This document shows positions 45,824-58,259 of a DNA stretch of 64,000 nucleotides, piece by piece. The stretch covers positions 3,658,001-3,722,000 of the forward strand of contig JARUPY010000605.1 in assembly GCA_029817715.1 (NCBI GenBank), given 5' to 3'. Every line of letters starts with the position of its first letter. Positions within the stretch are counted from its first letter, which is position 1. The notes beneath the pieces were generated by a model, which was not told the DNA's origin, did no database searches, and saw nothing but the letters and a program-made list of their open reading frames with translations. The stretch is from Melastoma dodecandrum (taxonomy: Eukaryota; Streptophyta; Magnoliopsida; Myrtales; Melastomataceae). A program made the position numbers and the translations under genes.

Positions 45824-46046
45824 GATATTTTTCCCGAAAGACGGAGACTTTTTAGAAAGAGTAAAGCAGGATGCCGGTGCCGGTGCCAGTGAAGGGACTA
45901 CATTTTAGGCCCGAAATCATTACCCCTAAAGCCCGTACAAGGAGACGGGCCTATGTCGGGCTGGGCTATAATAGGGCGATTTGTTGGGGTTGGGGTTGGG
46001 GTCTAGAGGGATCGAAGAGGGATCGAAGAGGGAAGAAAGGCGAAGG
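45824..46046. promoter_or_regulatory. bidirectional promoter, CLP1 / thioredoxin h
   Basis: Only 223 bp separate the two start codons, which point away from each other. It contains TAGGCCCG (45906-45913) and AGCCCG/GGGCC-type elements (about 45930-45965), which resemble site II elements bound by TCP factors in plant housekeeping promoters. No obvious TATA box on either side. Confidence 0.65.
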
Positions 46047-46792
46047 ATGGGGTCGTTCATCTCGAGCTTCTTCGGCGGAGGAGGAGGAGAAGCTGATCCC
46101 GATGAGGAGGGGAGTTCCCACGTGCAGGCCTTCCATTCCTCCGCCAGGTGGCAGCTCCACCTCAATTCCCTCTCCCAAACCCCTCAGCTGGTGATCCCCC
46201 CCCCCCTCCTCATCTTCTTACCCTCACCGCCCTAAACCCTCCCCCTGATCCTCTTCTTGTTTCTTTTGTTGGGGATTTCGATCGAACAGATGGTGATCGA
46301 CTTCGCCGCTTCCTGGTGCGGCCCCTGCAAGTTAATGGAGCCCACCGTCCACTCCCTCGCTTCCAAGTTCCCCGGCGTCTCTTTCGCCAAGATCGACGTC
46401 GACGAGCTCTCGGTTTGTTCCCCCTCCTCTCTGTTCCTGGTGTCGTATCCGGCTGATTAATTGGACCCTGTTGTCGTCGGTTGAACCCTCTCCTCTTTGC
46501 CGTCATTGACTCCTAGCTGATCCCTAGGAACACGAAAATGTTAGCTGCTCTAATAGTCTGATAGAGATCACTCTTCATGTTAGCTGTAGTGCTGTGAATG
46601 GTTTATGAAGACATTCGAGAGTTTTGACTTTTTTCGGTTTTGAATGAATGGTAGGATGTGGCGAGGGAGTTCGGAGTGCAGGCAATGCCGACATTCGTGC
46701 TGATTAAGAAAGGGAAGGAAATAGCGAGGGTTGTGGGTGCCAAGAAACAAGAGCTAGAGTCCCTGGTACAGAGGCACCATGCTGCTTCGTAA
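46047..46792 (+). CDS. thioredoxin h, subgroup II (h2-like)
   Basis: Three exons: 46047-46190, 46290-46412, 46655-46792; 405 nt, 134 aa, GT-AG, all phase 0. Active site WCGPC at residues 57-61, cis-Pro loop AMPTF at 99-103, Asp near residue 52. The N-terminal extension (about 45 residues) starts MGSFISSF, with Gly2 and Ser6 fitting the N-myristoylation consensus, and includes FHSSARWQLH, shared with Arabidopsis TRX h2. It reduces disulfides in target proteins, in the cytosol or at membranes. Head-to-head with CLP1. Confidence 0.94.
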
Positions 46793-47176
46793 GTTATCAT
46801 CACAATCCCAATTCTCATTAGACATTCTCAACGCCATTCTGATTATTAGCCTCTGCTTCTGTACTGAAAAACATTGCCCTGCTATGCTTCCTTGACTTTC
46901 TGATTATGTACTATGAGTGCTCACATCCTGGGATGTTTGATATTATTATTCTTATGAACTGTATGCATAGATGTGTACAGAAGACAAGAACCATTCTATG
47001 ACATTACTCTTCAAGGGGCAATCTTTCAGTTCTTACAACTGTATGTAATGTAGAAAGTATAAATGATTTTGTTCTGAGCTGCAGCAGGGCTGAATTCCTT
47101 AGGTTTCTGTCCATAAAGGTATGAAGGCGGCCAAAACTTGAGTGGAGTGTCTAGCTAGACAGTGTAGAAATGCTGA
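46793..47176 (+). other. 3' UTR of the thioredoxin gene, no other gene
   Basis: A/T-rich with no open frame of note; ends at the target duplication of hAT-2. Confidence 0.5.
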
Positions 47177-47184
47177 ATTGTGTC

Positions 47185-49859
47185 TAGGGGTGTAAACGAG
47201 ACAAACTGAGCAAACTCTGACCAACCCGATGATGAAGATAATGACTCAGTGATCATAGGATTTTGCCCACTTTGCGATAATTGTTCTTCACTTTCACTTC
47301 TATATTTAGCTACATAATCATCATATAAACCATACAAAGCATCACGGACAAGTTGAATGTTGACATTTGATTCACTGGCTGAATACAATCTTGGAAAACA
47401 AAACTCAATCACCCTAAATTTGCATCTTGGATCTAAAATTGCTGCAATAGCCATCAACAAATCGCAATCACTCCAATACTTGTCAAACTTTTCATTTATC
47501 TTATTCACCATCGAAAAGAGGAAATGCTTCTCATCTTTGATTTCAGTGAATCTATCCAACATAATCTTCATCCTATAAATTTCATGAAGGAATAAGTTCG
47601 AAGTGGGGTATTCACTACCTGAAATAATATTGGTGATGGAATTAAAAACACCCAAAATCTCACAAACTTGTTCAACTTTCGCCCAATCTTCAACCTTTGG
47701 GCAACAATAGTAAGATGTTTCCCGCTCCGCATATCGTGGAAAAACCTCTTTGAACTTGATAGCCTTCGACAACATTTCATATGTGGAATCATCTCGTCTT
47801 ACAATCAATGACAAGTCTTCTGTCAGGTATTTGTAGTTGTTGCACAATCTCAGAGAACATCTTCAATCGTGTTTCATTGTGATTGATAAAAACCACACTA
47901 TCATGTATATCTTCAATGATCCCTTTAATTTCAGAAAGCCCATCTTGAACCTTAAGATTTAATATGTGTGCACAGCAACGAACATGAAAGAGCTTTCCAT
48001 CACACAATAGCTTATTCTGTCCGGAGAAAGTATCCTTCAAAGTTCTCAGCGCCACATCATTCTTCGAAGCATTATCGACTGTAATTGAAAGAACCTATCA
48101 ATAGCATAATATGATTTAATTAGAAAAATTTAAATCAACTATAAAATAAAATATTACATACCTTATTCTCAAGTCCCCATTCCTTTAAACATTTGTAAAT
48201 CCCGTCAAAAATATGAATCCAACGAAGAGGAGGTGAAAGATGAACAAAATTTAGAACTCTCTTCTGTAGTTGCCAATTAGAATCCACAAAATGGCCTGTT
48301 ATCACCATATATTCAATTCTCTAGTGAGATGACTTCCACATATCAGTAGTAAGACTAATCATCTTCACATCTTTCAGTAAACACCGTAATTTTTCTTTTT
48401 CAATTTCATAAACTCGCACACAATCCTTCTTGATGGTGTTGCGTGAAATCTTCTCCCACTGAGGCATTCCACGCTTTTGCATAAGGTTGAATCCTTCTCT
48501 TCAACAATCGAGAATGGATGTTCATGCATTAAAATCCAATGCACGATGACTTCTCTCATTTTTATTATATCAAGCTTTCCATCCATATAATCAGGCCCCA
48601 TCAAAATCGGATTAGAACTATTAGGCTCGAACGATAACAATTTTTGTTGTTGTCCTTTTCGTGCTCTAAGTTGACACGAATTTAAGTGCCTCCTCAAGTG
48701 AGTAGTCGCAGAACCATTGTAAGATAAGTGGGTCTTACAATGGATGCATTCCACTTTCTTAACCCCTTTTGCAGCAGTTACTATTTTCATTTCCACCAAA
48801 CTAAAGAAGTTTTTGCTTTCTTCTTTACTTGAAATTCACAAGTTTCATCTTCCTTGGTCGTTTCTCCACCATCTACACTAACAACTTCATGACTTTCTAT
48901 TGTGTCATCAACACTTGGATTACTAGCTTGACCAATCGATTCTTGTGTGTGATGATTTCATCTGATAAAAAAAACAACGGGGGATGTTAACAATTTTACG
49001 AGTCTAAAATGAAAAGCTATGAAAATTAATCGAGAACCAATGCTGGGGATGGTGTCTGTAGCAAGGGGCTCATCTAGTCGCTGTAGCAATTGCTTAAGAC
49101 TAATACCTACGCCGTGCCTCTTCCTAGGCTCCTCATATTTGGCAGACTTGTATTATCTAAATTCGTCGTTCATTAAAAAAGAATTCTTCGTCTTCAGAAG
49201 AATGAAGTCGCTCACACATCATGGGGTCCCCCTCCCCAAAATCCAATAGAAACATCACCAATCCCAGGAAAATTCCAACGAACTAAATGATGCTCAAAAG
49301 GAAAAAAAAAACAAACCATCGAAACGGGAAACGACGGCACTGATCAAAGCGGCATTTGAAAGAAGGGGAGTATAAAAAAAACATTGGGGGAGAGGCGGGA
49401 TATGGAGAATACAGATTGGGGGAGGTTGGAATTATGGGTTATGGAGCATACAGACGCTCCAATCAGCCAGACAGAAAACCCTAAAAGATGCGTCACACAC
49501 ACGATCCAACGCAGAAAAAAGAGGCGAATCGTCATAGTGGCGTCAAGTGTTGTACCTTGGAAGAAGAGAGGCCGGATTTCGACTTCACGAGACCGGAGGA
49601 CGATGGGATCGGGCCGATCGGCGTGCTAGGCGGATGGGGAAAAGAATGCAGGAAAAAGACGGAAAAAAATATAAGGTAATAGGGTTCGAACCCCTTACCT
49701 ATTAGTTGGGTAATAAAATTTTAAACATCTAGACTATTAAATATTTTTTGTTAATATAGGCTCGCGAATAGTTCTAATAAAAATTTTAAGGCTCGAGCTC
49801 GAGCGAGTCGAGCCCGAGCTCGAGCCGTTTGCGAACCGTTCTGATCATTTACACCCCTA
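47185..49859 (-). mobile_element. hAT transposon 2 (C-terminal transposase end missing)
   Basis: Terminal inverted repeats TAGGGGTGTAAA at 47185 and TTTACACCCCTA ending 49859; 8-bp target duplication ATTGTGTC perfect on both sides (47177-47184 and 49860-49867). The right subterminal region contains repeated GAGCTCGAGC palindromes (about 49790-49826). 2675 bp in total, with a minus-strand BED-type transposase. The perfect duplication suggests a rather recent insertion. Confidence 0.93.
47195..48799 (-). pseudogene. hAT-2 transposase (BED zinc finger type), truncated
   Basis: 48374-48799: N-terminus with BED finger CIHCKTHLSYNGSATTHLRRH and HLNSC. 47789-48055: VRCCAHILNLKVQDGL, a conserved hAT block. 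47155-47847: core with AIAAILDPRCKFRVIEF. The C-terminal dimerisation domain is absent because the element end lies directly after FAQFV. Frame breaks lie between the pieces; part of the region between 48055 and 48374 may be intron. Confidence 0.85.
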
Positions 49860-49867
49860 ATTGTGTC

Positions 49868-51275
49868 AATGTCCAGCCCTTCAGCCTCACCACCAATTCC
49901 ACATGTCCCTTTAGAGTATGCAGCTCTCTGATTCTGCAGACAGCATAGACGCTTTCTGCGGTTGTACCAGGTAATGAATTGTGACTAGTGTGATGTTGGA
50001 GGGCTCACCTCGCGATCTCAGCTCGCCTCTTTGCTACTTCTTCCATCTGGTTAAGCTCCATGAAACTGGTGCACGCACCAGCTCGAATAGGGTTGTAATC
50101 TGTTTAAGCAATAAAAAATCAAGATTGTTAAGTAAAAGTCAGCCAGCCGACTACAAATGCATATGAGCACATTACCACTGACCAGAGCAGACCAGGTCGT
50201 CGGATGAATGACCAACTCCTTGCTGGGGTGACAATCATAAGGGCCTGACTGATTTACCCACCTGTAGATATATTAGTGACGGATGCCTCCTAAATGGCGG
50301 GCTGGTCCAACATCTGTCCTAACATCTTGACCTTACCCTTGAGAGAGCATGTTAAATTGAAGAAACATAGTTGTTAAGTTATTTTTAGCGATTTTTATTC
50401 GAGTCAGGAGGAGACACGTTTTTTTGAGATTTCTAAGATTTACACACCTCATGAAAAAATTGAGGGAAGGCTCTTTCAAGAAAATTTGTATGCGTCCCAG
50501 GCGGACCCTGATGAGTGCTGAGTACGAGGTCGGAGAGTACATGTGAATCTCCGGTATGCACGATGGCAGATGAAAATAAGTCACATTATCGTGTATATAT
50601 ATAATGAAGAATTGCCGGGGGTTTTCAGTAGTGCCAGGAGATCCATCGAATCCTAGGGAGATTCCGTGAAGAACAAGATGAAGCGAAATCGCCTAACATG
50701 GCGGGCAACTGTGTATGGAGGGAGAGTTTCTCGCCTGTTAATAGTACAAGATCGAGAGCTTCCCGCCATTTTTGCGTGCACGGATAGCGTTGGGCGAGCT
50801 TCCCACCATTTCACGTGCTTTTATAAAACTAAAACAAACCGTATTTTCGTACAACCGTTCATTTTGAGTACCTTATCTTCTATTCTCGTATCAACACGAA
50901 TTAAACATTAATAGGAACAAAACAGACTGCATTCCGTCTTTTACAAGCTTTTCTATCGACCCCACCTAAATAAAGCCCGGCTAGTTTATTTCAAACTTCT
51001 ACCTGAAAAGGAAAAGGCATTCAATAAACCCTTGCACCAAAAGGTCAAATTAGTGACTTCTCGGAGCGACCGACTAATCAATTGCTACCCACTTGATTTG
51101 AAACAAATAAAAGAAAGACAATTGCTAAGCATGCTTACCATATCATTCAAAGAGAAAGGAATAAGTGCAAGTGAAACGACGGGGAGGTCGGGTTGCCTGG
51201 AGCTTACTTTTTACCTCCATTGATGGTCCCAGGCTTATGGGAACGCCATAGGGCGACGGGTGTTCGAGAACGGCT
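49868..51275. other. no gene recognised
   Basis: Possible 3' region of the minus-strand VIH gene at its right end (about 51150-51275). Otherwise no coding region recognised on either strand. Confidence 0.4.
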
Positions 51276-51752
51276 TCACTCTTGGAGAAGTAGCTCGAGA
51301 ACCCTTGGCGGAACCCTTGGCGGAGGGAAAGCCTCCGCTGGCATCGCAAATGGGTGAATCATCCTCTCCATCTTCTCCAACGTTAGGTAGGACCCCACCT
51401 CTTGCAGCCTCTCCGGTCCCATTATCGGGAGTGTGTGCTCCTTGTGCAGGGACTCGGCCTCCATAGCATCCTTCTGTAAGAGATAGCGGGGCAGAATGAG
51501 GTCGTGGCCGCGGATGATGCTCATGGAAAGACTATTTTTTCACAAGGGCTTAAACTAATATTGATACCTCTAAAGGCGACAAATCTGCGCCACGACTAAA
51601 TGTTATCTCGATTCGAAATCTCTTCGGATCCTCCAACGCCGCCTGCAAACATCATGGGATGAACGTCGTTAAACAAGCGATTGCGGCAAGTAACTCATGG
51701 CACTTTATGCTCCGACATGGAAGACTGCAAACAATAAGACAGGGATAGTTCG

Positions 51753-52045
51753 TGTTGGAAACGTTGGCGGGCACTCGCCGTAATTTTCCAGAAAAAATCG
51801 GTAGACTCACCGGGAGAAAGGTTAGGCTATCTGAGAAAACAATCTGATAATTTGGAGATGACTCACTGCAACTCTCCGTGTTGAAATCAAATTTAAAGGG
51901 CAAATCATCGGACTATTCATCTGTCTAAATTAAAATAAATCTACGTTACCAAACCCCACAATAACAATCATTTAATATACCCCATCTTAAATTCAAGATT
52001 AAAATGCCCAACATAAATTGTATTAAATTAATTTTATTTTCAACA
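51753..52045 (-). repeat. 3' LTR of copia B
   Basis: 293 bp; aligns with 56141-56438 with some substitutions and small indels. Confidence 0.93.
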
Positions 52046-52194
52046 CTCCCTCTTAAAATTGATTGTCTTCGTGACTCCAAGTATGCTTCTCATCTTGCTG
52101 AAAACATCCACTCAATAGGCTTCGTAAAAATATCCGCAATTTGATCAATAGATTTTACGTATTCAAGCTTAATCTCCTTCTTCATAATACTCTC

Positions 52195-55100
52195 TCAGAT
52201 GAAGTGATAGCGTGTATCGATGTGTTTACTTCGATCATGAAAAACAGGATTACTCGTCAATGCTTGAGCAGATTTGTTATCTACAAAGATCATGGTTGCT
52301 TCATTCTCTGCCAAGCCTATCTCCTTCAACATTCTTCTTAGCCAAATTGCGTGACAAGCGCATGCCGTAATCGCGATATATTTAGCTTCGCAAGAAGATA
52401 GAGTGACGATCGCCTGTTTCTTCGAACTCCACGAAATCGCATTAGACCCCATAAAAAATACAAATCCAGTTGTACTTTTCCGATCATCTAAGTCTCCGGC
52501 AAAATCACTGTCGCAATATCCAACAAGTTGAAATTCATTAGATGACGAATAAAACAGTCCAAAATCGTAGGTACCTTTCAAATACCTCAAAATCCTCTTC
52601 ACCGCCTTCATGTGTTTCGTCGTGGGCATCTCCATGAATCGACTAACAAGCCCCACACTAAAAAGAATATCCGGCCGAGTACATGTCAAGTACCTTAGAC
52701 ATCCCACAAGACTTTTGAACAGTGTCGGATTCACCTTTTCTCCCTCATCAATTTGCACAATTTAGCACCAACCTCCATTGGGATAGACACTGGTTTGCTA
52801 TTCGACATATTGAATCTGTCAAGAACCTCCTTCACATATGCTTGTTGACAAACAAAAATTCCATCATATGTTTGATGCACTTCTAATCCAAGGTAAAATG
52901 ACAATAGGCAAATATCTGTCATCTCGAATTCTCGGGCCATATCATTCTTGAAATCTTCAAAGAGACTCGGATTATTTTCTGTAAAAATAAGATCATCCAT
53001 GTAGAGGCATACGAACAAATAATCTCCATTTTTATCCATCTTCACATAAAGTGCATACTCATGAGGACATCTCGCAAAATCTTTCTCCCGAAAATAGGCA
53101 TCAATCCGACTATACCATGCTCGAGGCGGTTGCTTGAGACCGTACAAAGCCCTTTTCAACTTCAAAACCTTTGCTTCTTGTCCTTTCACCACATAACCTT
53201 TTGGTTGCTCCACAAAGACATCTTCCTCAAGGAAACCATTAAGAAACGCCGACTTCACATCCAATTGAAAAATTTTCCAGTTTCTTTGTGCCGCAAAAGA
53301 AATAAAAAATATGATTGTTTCTAAACGAGTAACCGGAGCAAATACCTCCTCATAGTCTACTCAATGTCGTTGCGCATACCCCTTGGCGACAAGTCTCGCT
53401 TTATATTTTTCTACGACACCTTTGGCATTCTTTTTTTCCTTGAATATCCACTTCACACAAATTGATTTTTGACCCGCAGGAAGAGAAGCAAGTTCCCACG
53501 TGTCATTCCTTTTAATGGCTCGAATCTCCTTGTCCATGGCATGTCTCCATTTCTTCTCCTTACTAGTTTCTTCAAAACTCAAAGGTGTAGTTTCGGCCAA
53601 AAGACAAAACATAGAGACATCATCGATTACCTCCGTGTTTTCGTAAAGATCTTGAATAGTTCTCATCCTTCACGATCCTTCATTAGAGCTTCCATTTGAT
53701 GAAGATGCACTAGGAGATGTGTTCGACGTCGTCGGAGGAACTACGGGCTGTCGTGTTTCTTCTCCTTGAATTTTCTCATCGAAAAATGGAAAAAATCCGT
53801 CGACAACATCTTCTTGTGCTTCCCAATTCCAAGAAGCATCTTCATCAAACTCCACATTATGACTCACAAAAATCTTTCCGTTGATAGGATTGTAGAGCTT
53901 GTACCCCTTTGATTTTTCATCATAGCCGATGAACACAAGTTTCTCGCTTTTATCGTGAAGCTTCGTTCTCTCTTGATCCGGCACATGCTTATAAGCAATA
54001 CTCCCAAAGATCCTTAAGTGAGATATATCTGGCTTCTTTCCGCTCCATGCTTCAATGGGTGTGTGTGTGATCTTTCATGCTTTTGGTCGGACAACGATTG
54101 ATGAGATACACCGCACAAGCCGCTGCTTCCGCTCAAAACTCCTTGGGCATCTTCTTATTTTTCATGATGCTCCGCGCCATGTTGAGGATGGTCCGATTCT
54201 TTCTTTCAGCCACTCCGTTTTGTTGCGGTGATCTTGGAACCATGAGGAAGCGCCTAATACCATGTTCTTCACAAAATACCGTGAGGAAGCACCATAAATA
54301 AACTCTCCTCCTCTATCGGTTCTCAACGCTCGAATAACATAATCACTCTCCCTCTCGACCAAAGCCTTAAAATTCTTAAAAACATCAAAACACTCAGATT
54401 TTTCTTTCAAGAAATAAACCCAAGTCTTCTGGCTAAAATCGTCGATGAAAAGTAAAAAATAATTACTTTTACCATAAGACGACGGCTTGATTGGTCCACA
54501 AACATCGGCATGAATTAATTCGAGCGGCTTTATCGCTCTTGACGTTGCTTCTTTAGGAAATCTTTTCCATGCGTGTTTGCCGAGAAGACACGCTTCACAG
54601 AGTTGATCCGGATGATCGATCAAAGGCATCCCCTTCACCATATTCTTTTCGGACATCATTTTCAGGACACTAAAATTGAGATGTCCCATCCTCATATGCC
54701 AACACCATGCTGGATCCTTCACACATACTTGCAAGCAATTCGGCTCTCCGATTTGTATAGGGAGCGAAAACGTCCTATTCTTCGACATCGTCACCTTCGC
54801 AACCAAGTTAGCGCTCATGTCCCGTAGCCAAATATTACGATCCTTCATCAGAATCTCGTAGCCCCTTTCCATGGGTTGTCCCAAACTCAAAATATTGCTC
54901 TTCAATCTAGGGACATAATACACATCGGAAATAAACTTGTGAGTACCATCCTTCAACCGAATCAAAATGGTACATTTGCCTTCAATCTGAATTTTCGAAG
55001 CATCTCCAAACGTGACACTCCCGGTCGCCCTTTTTTCCAGCTCCACAAATTTCGATTTGTCGCCACACATGTGGCTACTAACACCGTTGTCGAGATACCA

Positions 55101-56121
55101 TTGGCTTCCTTCTCCATCAACGTCTTGGTTGAGCGCTAGCAACAACGTCGACTCTTTCGCTTCTTTCTCCTTGACCAGATTAACTTCTTCTTTTGCATCC
55201 TCGGTGTACCAGCAATTACGGGTATAGTGACCCATTTTGTGATAATTGTAGCACTCAACCCGAGATTTGTCGTACCCCCTCTCTTATCCGTCTCTTCCTC
55301 TTCCTCGTCCTCGTCCGCGTTCTCTTCCTCTACCACGACATCTCGGATTTTCTCGAGGCTTTTCATCGTTCGCTTTTTCGACTTCTTGATTTGTGCAGCG
55401 ACCTCGACCGCCACTATGAGAATAACTGTGACTTCGACCGCAACCTCGACCTCGGTGAAATGCGTTCCCCCTTTCGCCAAACGAATGCTTGACTTGAAGG
55501 GCTTCCTCCAATGGCTCTTTCTTGTGTTTGTTCATCCGCTCCTCGTGCACCCGTAATGATCCGTTTAATTTATCAACGGACAGATTCTCCAAATCTCTGT
55601 TCTCCTCAATTGCAACCACAACATGATCAAATCTCTGATGTAGAGAGCGTAAAATTTTCTCGATCACTCGAACGTCTTCTATACTTTCACTGTTTTTTTT
55701 TTATTTGGTTGACGATGGATAAGACCCGTGTGAAATAGTCTGAAATAGACTCCGACGCTTCCTGACGAAGATCTTCAAATTCTCCCCGTAAAATCTGAAG
55801 CCGCACCTTCTTTACCTTATCGACTCATCTGTAAGAATTTTCGAGAATTCCCCACGCCTCCTTCGAAGTTGCAGCATTTGCAACTTTCTCAAAAACGACA
55901 TCATCTAAACACTGGTGGATGATCGATGGAGCATGCTGGTCCTTCTTTTTGTTCTTCTCGAACCTTTGAATAAGGGCCAACTCCGCATCCTCGTCGGGTT
56001 CGGCAAACCCATCGCTGACGATTTCCCACACACCTTGGGAACCGAGTATCGCCTTCACTCGGATAGACCAACTATCGTAGTTGTCCTTCGTAAGACACGG
56101 ATACTGGAAGCTTAAAGACAT
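52195..56121 (-). pseudogene. copia B gag-pol polyprotein, lightly broken
   Basis: Gag starts at 56121 (MSLSFQYPCLTKDNYDSWSI). Next come 55284-55667, then 54162-55235 with a knuckle end (GHYTRNC), protease (WYLDNGVSSHM, where the usual D-[ST]-G is D-N-G) and integrase (HADVCGPIKPSSYGKSNYF, RTDRGGEF). 53670-53984 and 53361-53666 link to RT in 52731-53264 (MDVKSAFLNGFLEEDV, catalytic CLYMDDLIF). RNase H is in 52195-52758 (SSCEAKYIAITACACHAIW). About five stops or shifts separate the frames. Confidence 0.92.
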
Positions 56122-56140
56122 CCACGCTCTGATACCACTT

Positions 56141-56438
56141 TGTTGGAAACGTTAGAGGGCGCTCGCTGCAATTTTTCGAAAAAATCAGTAGACTCACCGG
56201 GAGAAAGGTTAGGCTATCTGAGAAAATAATCTGATAATTTGGGGGAAGACTCACTGCAACTCTCTGTGTTGAAATCAACATTACAAAGGAATTTAAAGGG
56301 CAAATCATCAGACTATTCATCTGTCTAAATTAAAATAAATCTACGTTACCAAACCCGACAATAATAATAATTTAATATACCCCATCTTAAATTCAAGTGC
56401 CTAACATAAATTGTATTAAATTAATTTTATTTTCAACA
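56141..56438 (-). repeat. 5' LTR of copia B
   Basis: 298 bp; the tRNA-Met primer site follows on the minus strand. Confidence 0.93.
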
Positions 56439-57982
56439 GTTCGAACCTCAGTGCTCTCGAACATCCTCAAGACGATATAAATCATGTAATCAAGTTCCTC
56501 AGTTTTGTACAGAAGTTCCACACCACATTCCGAGAGAAGGCTGCCCTCTCCCTGTTGTGACTCATCCAGGTTACAATAACGCAAAACATTCATTAGCGAA
56601 TGTATGTGAGATTCCTGTCACACAAACAAAGGAAATATGAAACATGTATAACTCTATCAGAAAACACGGTAGACCGAACAGTGTGGGAATATTAAGTGCC
56701 ACTCGAGACAACACAGCTTGCGTGGAACACATGTCATTGAAATTTAACACTGCACCGATGAGCAACAACCAGTGATTGATAAATTCTCGGTACATTTTAA
56801 AGCTAAGGCTTCAAAGGTCAAACAAACTAAGCAGTTACCCACCACAACTTCATCGGAATCCAGGCTCTCCCATTTACAAGGGAAGCAAGGAAAAGTCAAG
56901 GCTGTCTACCTTTCTTTGCTGAACTAATTCGTTTGCCGCTGTCCGAAACAAGTGGCATCCCAAAAGTTGACTTGACTTACCGATGTGAAGTACAAACGTG
57001 TCCGGACATCATGACGTTCTGGAGTCCTGACATCCGCATACCTTAAAACATAATGCAAATCAAATGTAAGATTAACAAGTTTTGTTGTAGTAACTGCAGC
57101 CTACTAAAATCACTCCACCTACTTTGGGTCCAAACGATATTTGTTTTCTTTATTATTATCATCCTCCGGGACCTTTTCAGATGAGGCAGTATGTTTCATG
57201 AACCCTTGATTCCAGGAATCCTGACTTCCATTAGATGTCTCCCTAGATTTTGGAGATTGATCTTGTTTACTCTTCAGTGCAGCAATGCAGATGGCATCTT
57301 CACGTGTATTTCTCATATCTATCAAAATTTTCCCCAACAAACATCGTGCAACCTGAAGCAAGAAATGTCAAGGCATTGTCATAACACAACTGAGAAGAGA
57401 ATATTTTAACATAAAATGACGCACCGTTTACAACAAGATGTCAATTTCTGATTGATGCATATTTGGCTTTAATAATTCCATAAGCTTATTTACTGATTAT
57501 ATTATTTTCAAGAAACCAAGTCTCGAGCTACATGATGGGAGCTTGATGGCCTGGATAAAAAAATGCCAATCTCCAGGAAATTTTTTTCGCAAGAAAAAAT
57601 TACCTAATACCATCTGCAAAGTATATTTCTAACGACAATTTGAAACCAAAGTACGAAGAATGGTGCAACAATAAGAATCAATGACGAAGCTAAAATAATC
57701 AGAAATTCTTCCCTTTAACCCGAGCCAAACCTCACCTTTGAACCAATCTTCAACTTCTGTTTTGGACTAATTCCATACTCATTTGGAATTACACCATCTG
57801 CAAGTAACTAAAGTAGACAAGGAATTTATTTTTATGCAGTAAGATAAATTCTGACACACCAACAATAACTGTCTTGGATAGTCCAAAGGGACTCAATCAG
57901 AATACAAACTCTCCGATAAACAGGATATGATGGTTACCTCTCACCAACAAAAATGAATTTAGGCTGTTGCTCTTGCATCATG

Positions 57983-58042
57983 ACGATATAATTTTTGTTA
58001 CTGGTAATGGAATTCCATTACCAGTAACAAAAATTATATCGT
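57983..58042. repeat. perfect 60-bp palindrome
   Basis: Each 30-bp half is the exact reverse complement of the other, centred on GAATTC (58010-58015). Similarity continues a few bases further with a 2-nt insertion. It lies about 130 bp left of the inverted VIH exon. Confidence 0.95.
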
Positions 58043-58173
58043 GTCATGTGGATATCAAAGGAAGTGAAAAAAAAATCTCGAACTTGGTTAGAATAGTTTG
58101 CCGGAAATATTTGTTTGTGCCCTTGCTTTCACTCTTGGCATTATCGTCACTAACTTGAGATACTATTTGGCAG

Positions 58174-58259
58174 GTATGTGGATTTGATCTATTAAGGTGC
58201 GAAGGACGGTCTTACCTTTGTGATGTAAATGGTTGGAGTTTTGTGAAGAACTCACATAA
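58174..58259 (+). pseudogene. inverted VIH exon
   Basis: 86 nt with an acceptor (GGCAG) before and a donor (GTAATA) after. Encodes [16 protein letters not shown] then [13 protein letters not shown], the exon that should directly follow the exon at 58852-58926. It is on the opposite strand from the other 16 exons. Confidence 0.88.

Larger units (their letters stand above)
51753..56438 (-). mobile_element. Ty1/copia LTR retrotransposon B, complete, in a VIH intron
   Basis: LTRs 51753-52045 and 56141-56438 (TGTTGG...CAACA), 5-bp target duplication GTTCG perfect (51748-51752, 56439-56443). Minus-strand primer site TGGTATCAGAGC starts 3 nt inside the right LTR (56127-56138), and a purine tract adjoins the left LTR (52046-52057). 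Gag-pol order is copia type. Only a few frame breaks and similar LTRs indicate a fairly recent insertion. Confidence 0.95.

Noticed and set aside
45871..46506. Several open frames on both strands around the thioredoxin start
   Set aside because: GC-rich shadows of thioredoxin exons 1-2 and the divergent promoter.
57983..58042. Rho-independent-type terminator
   Set aside because: Nuclear plant DNA, no spacer loop, inside a gene; a rearrangement junction is more likely.
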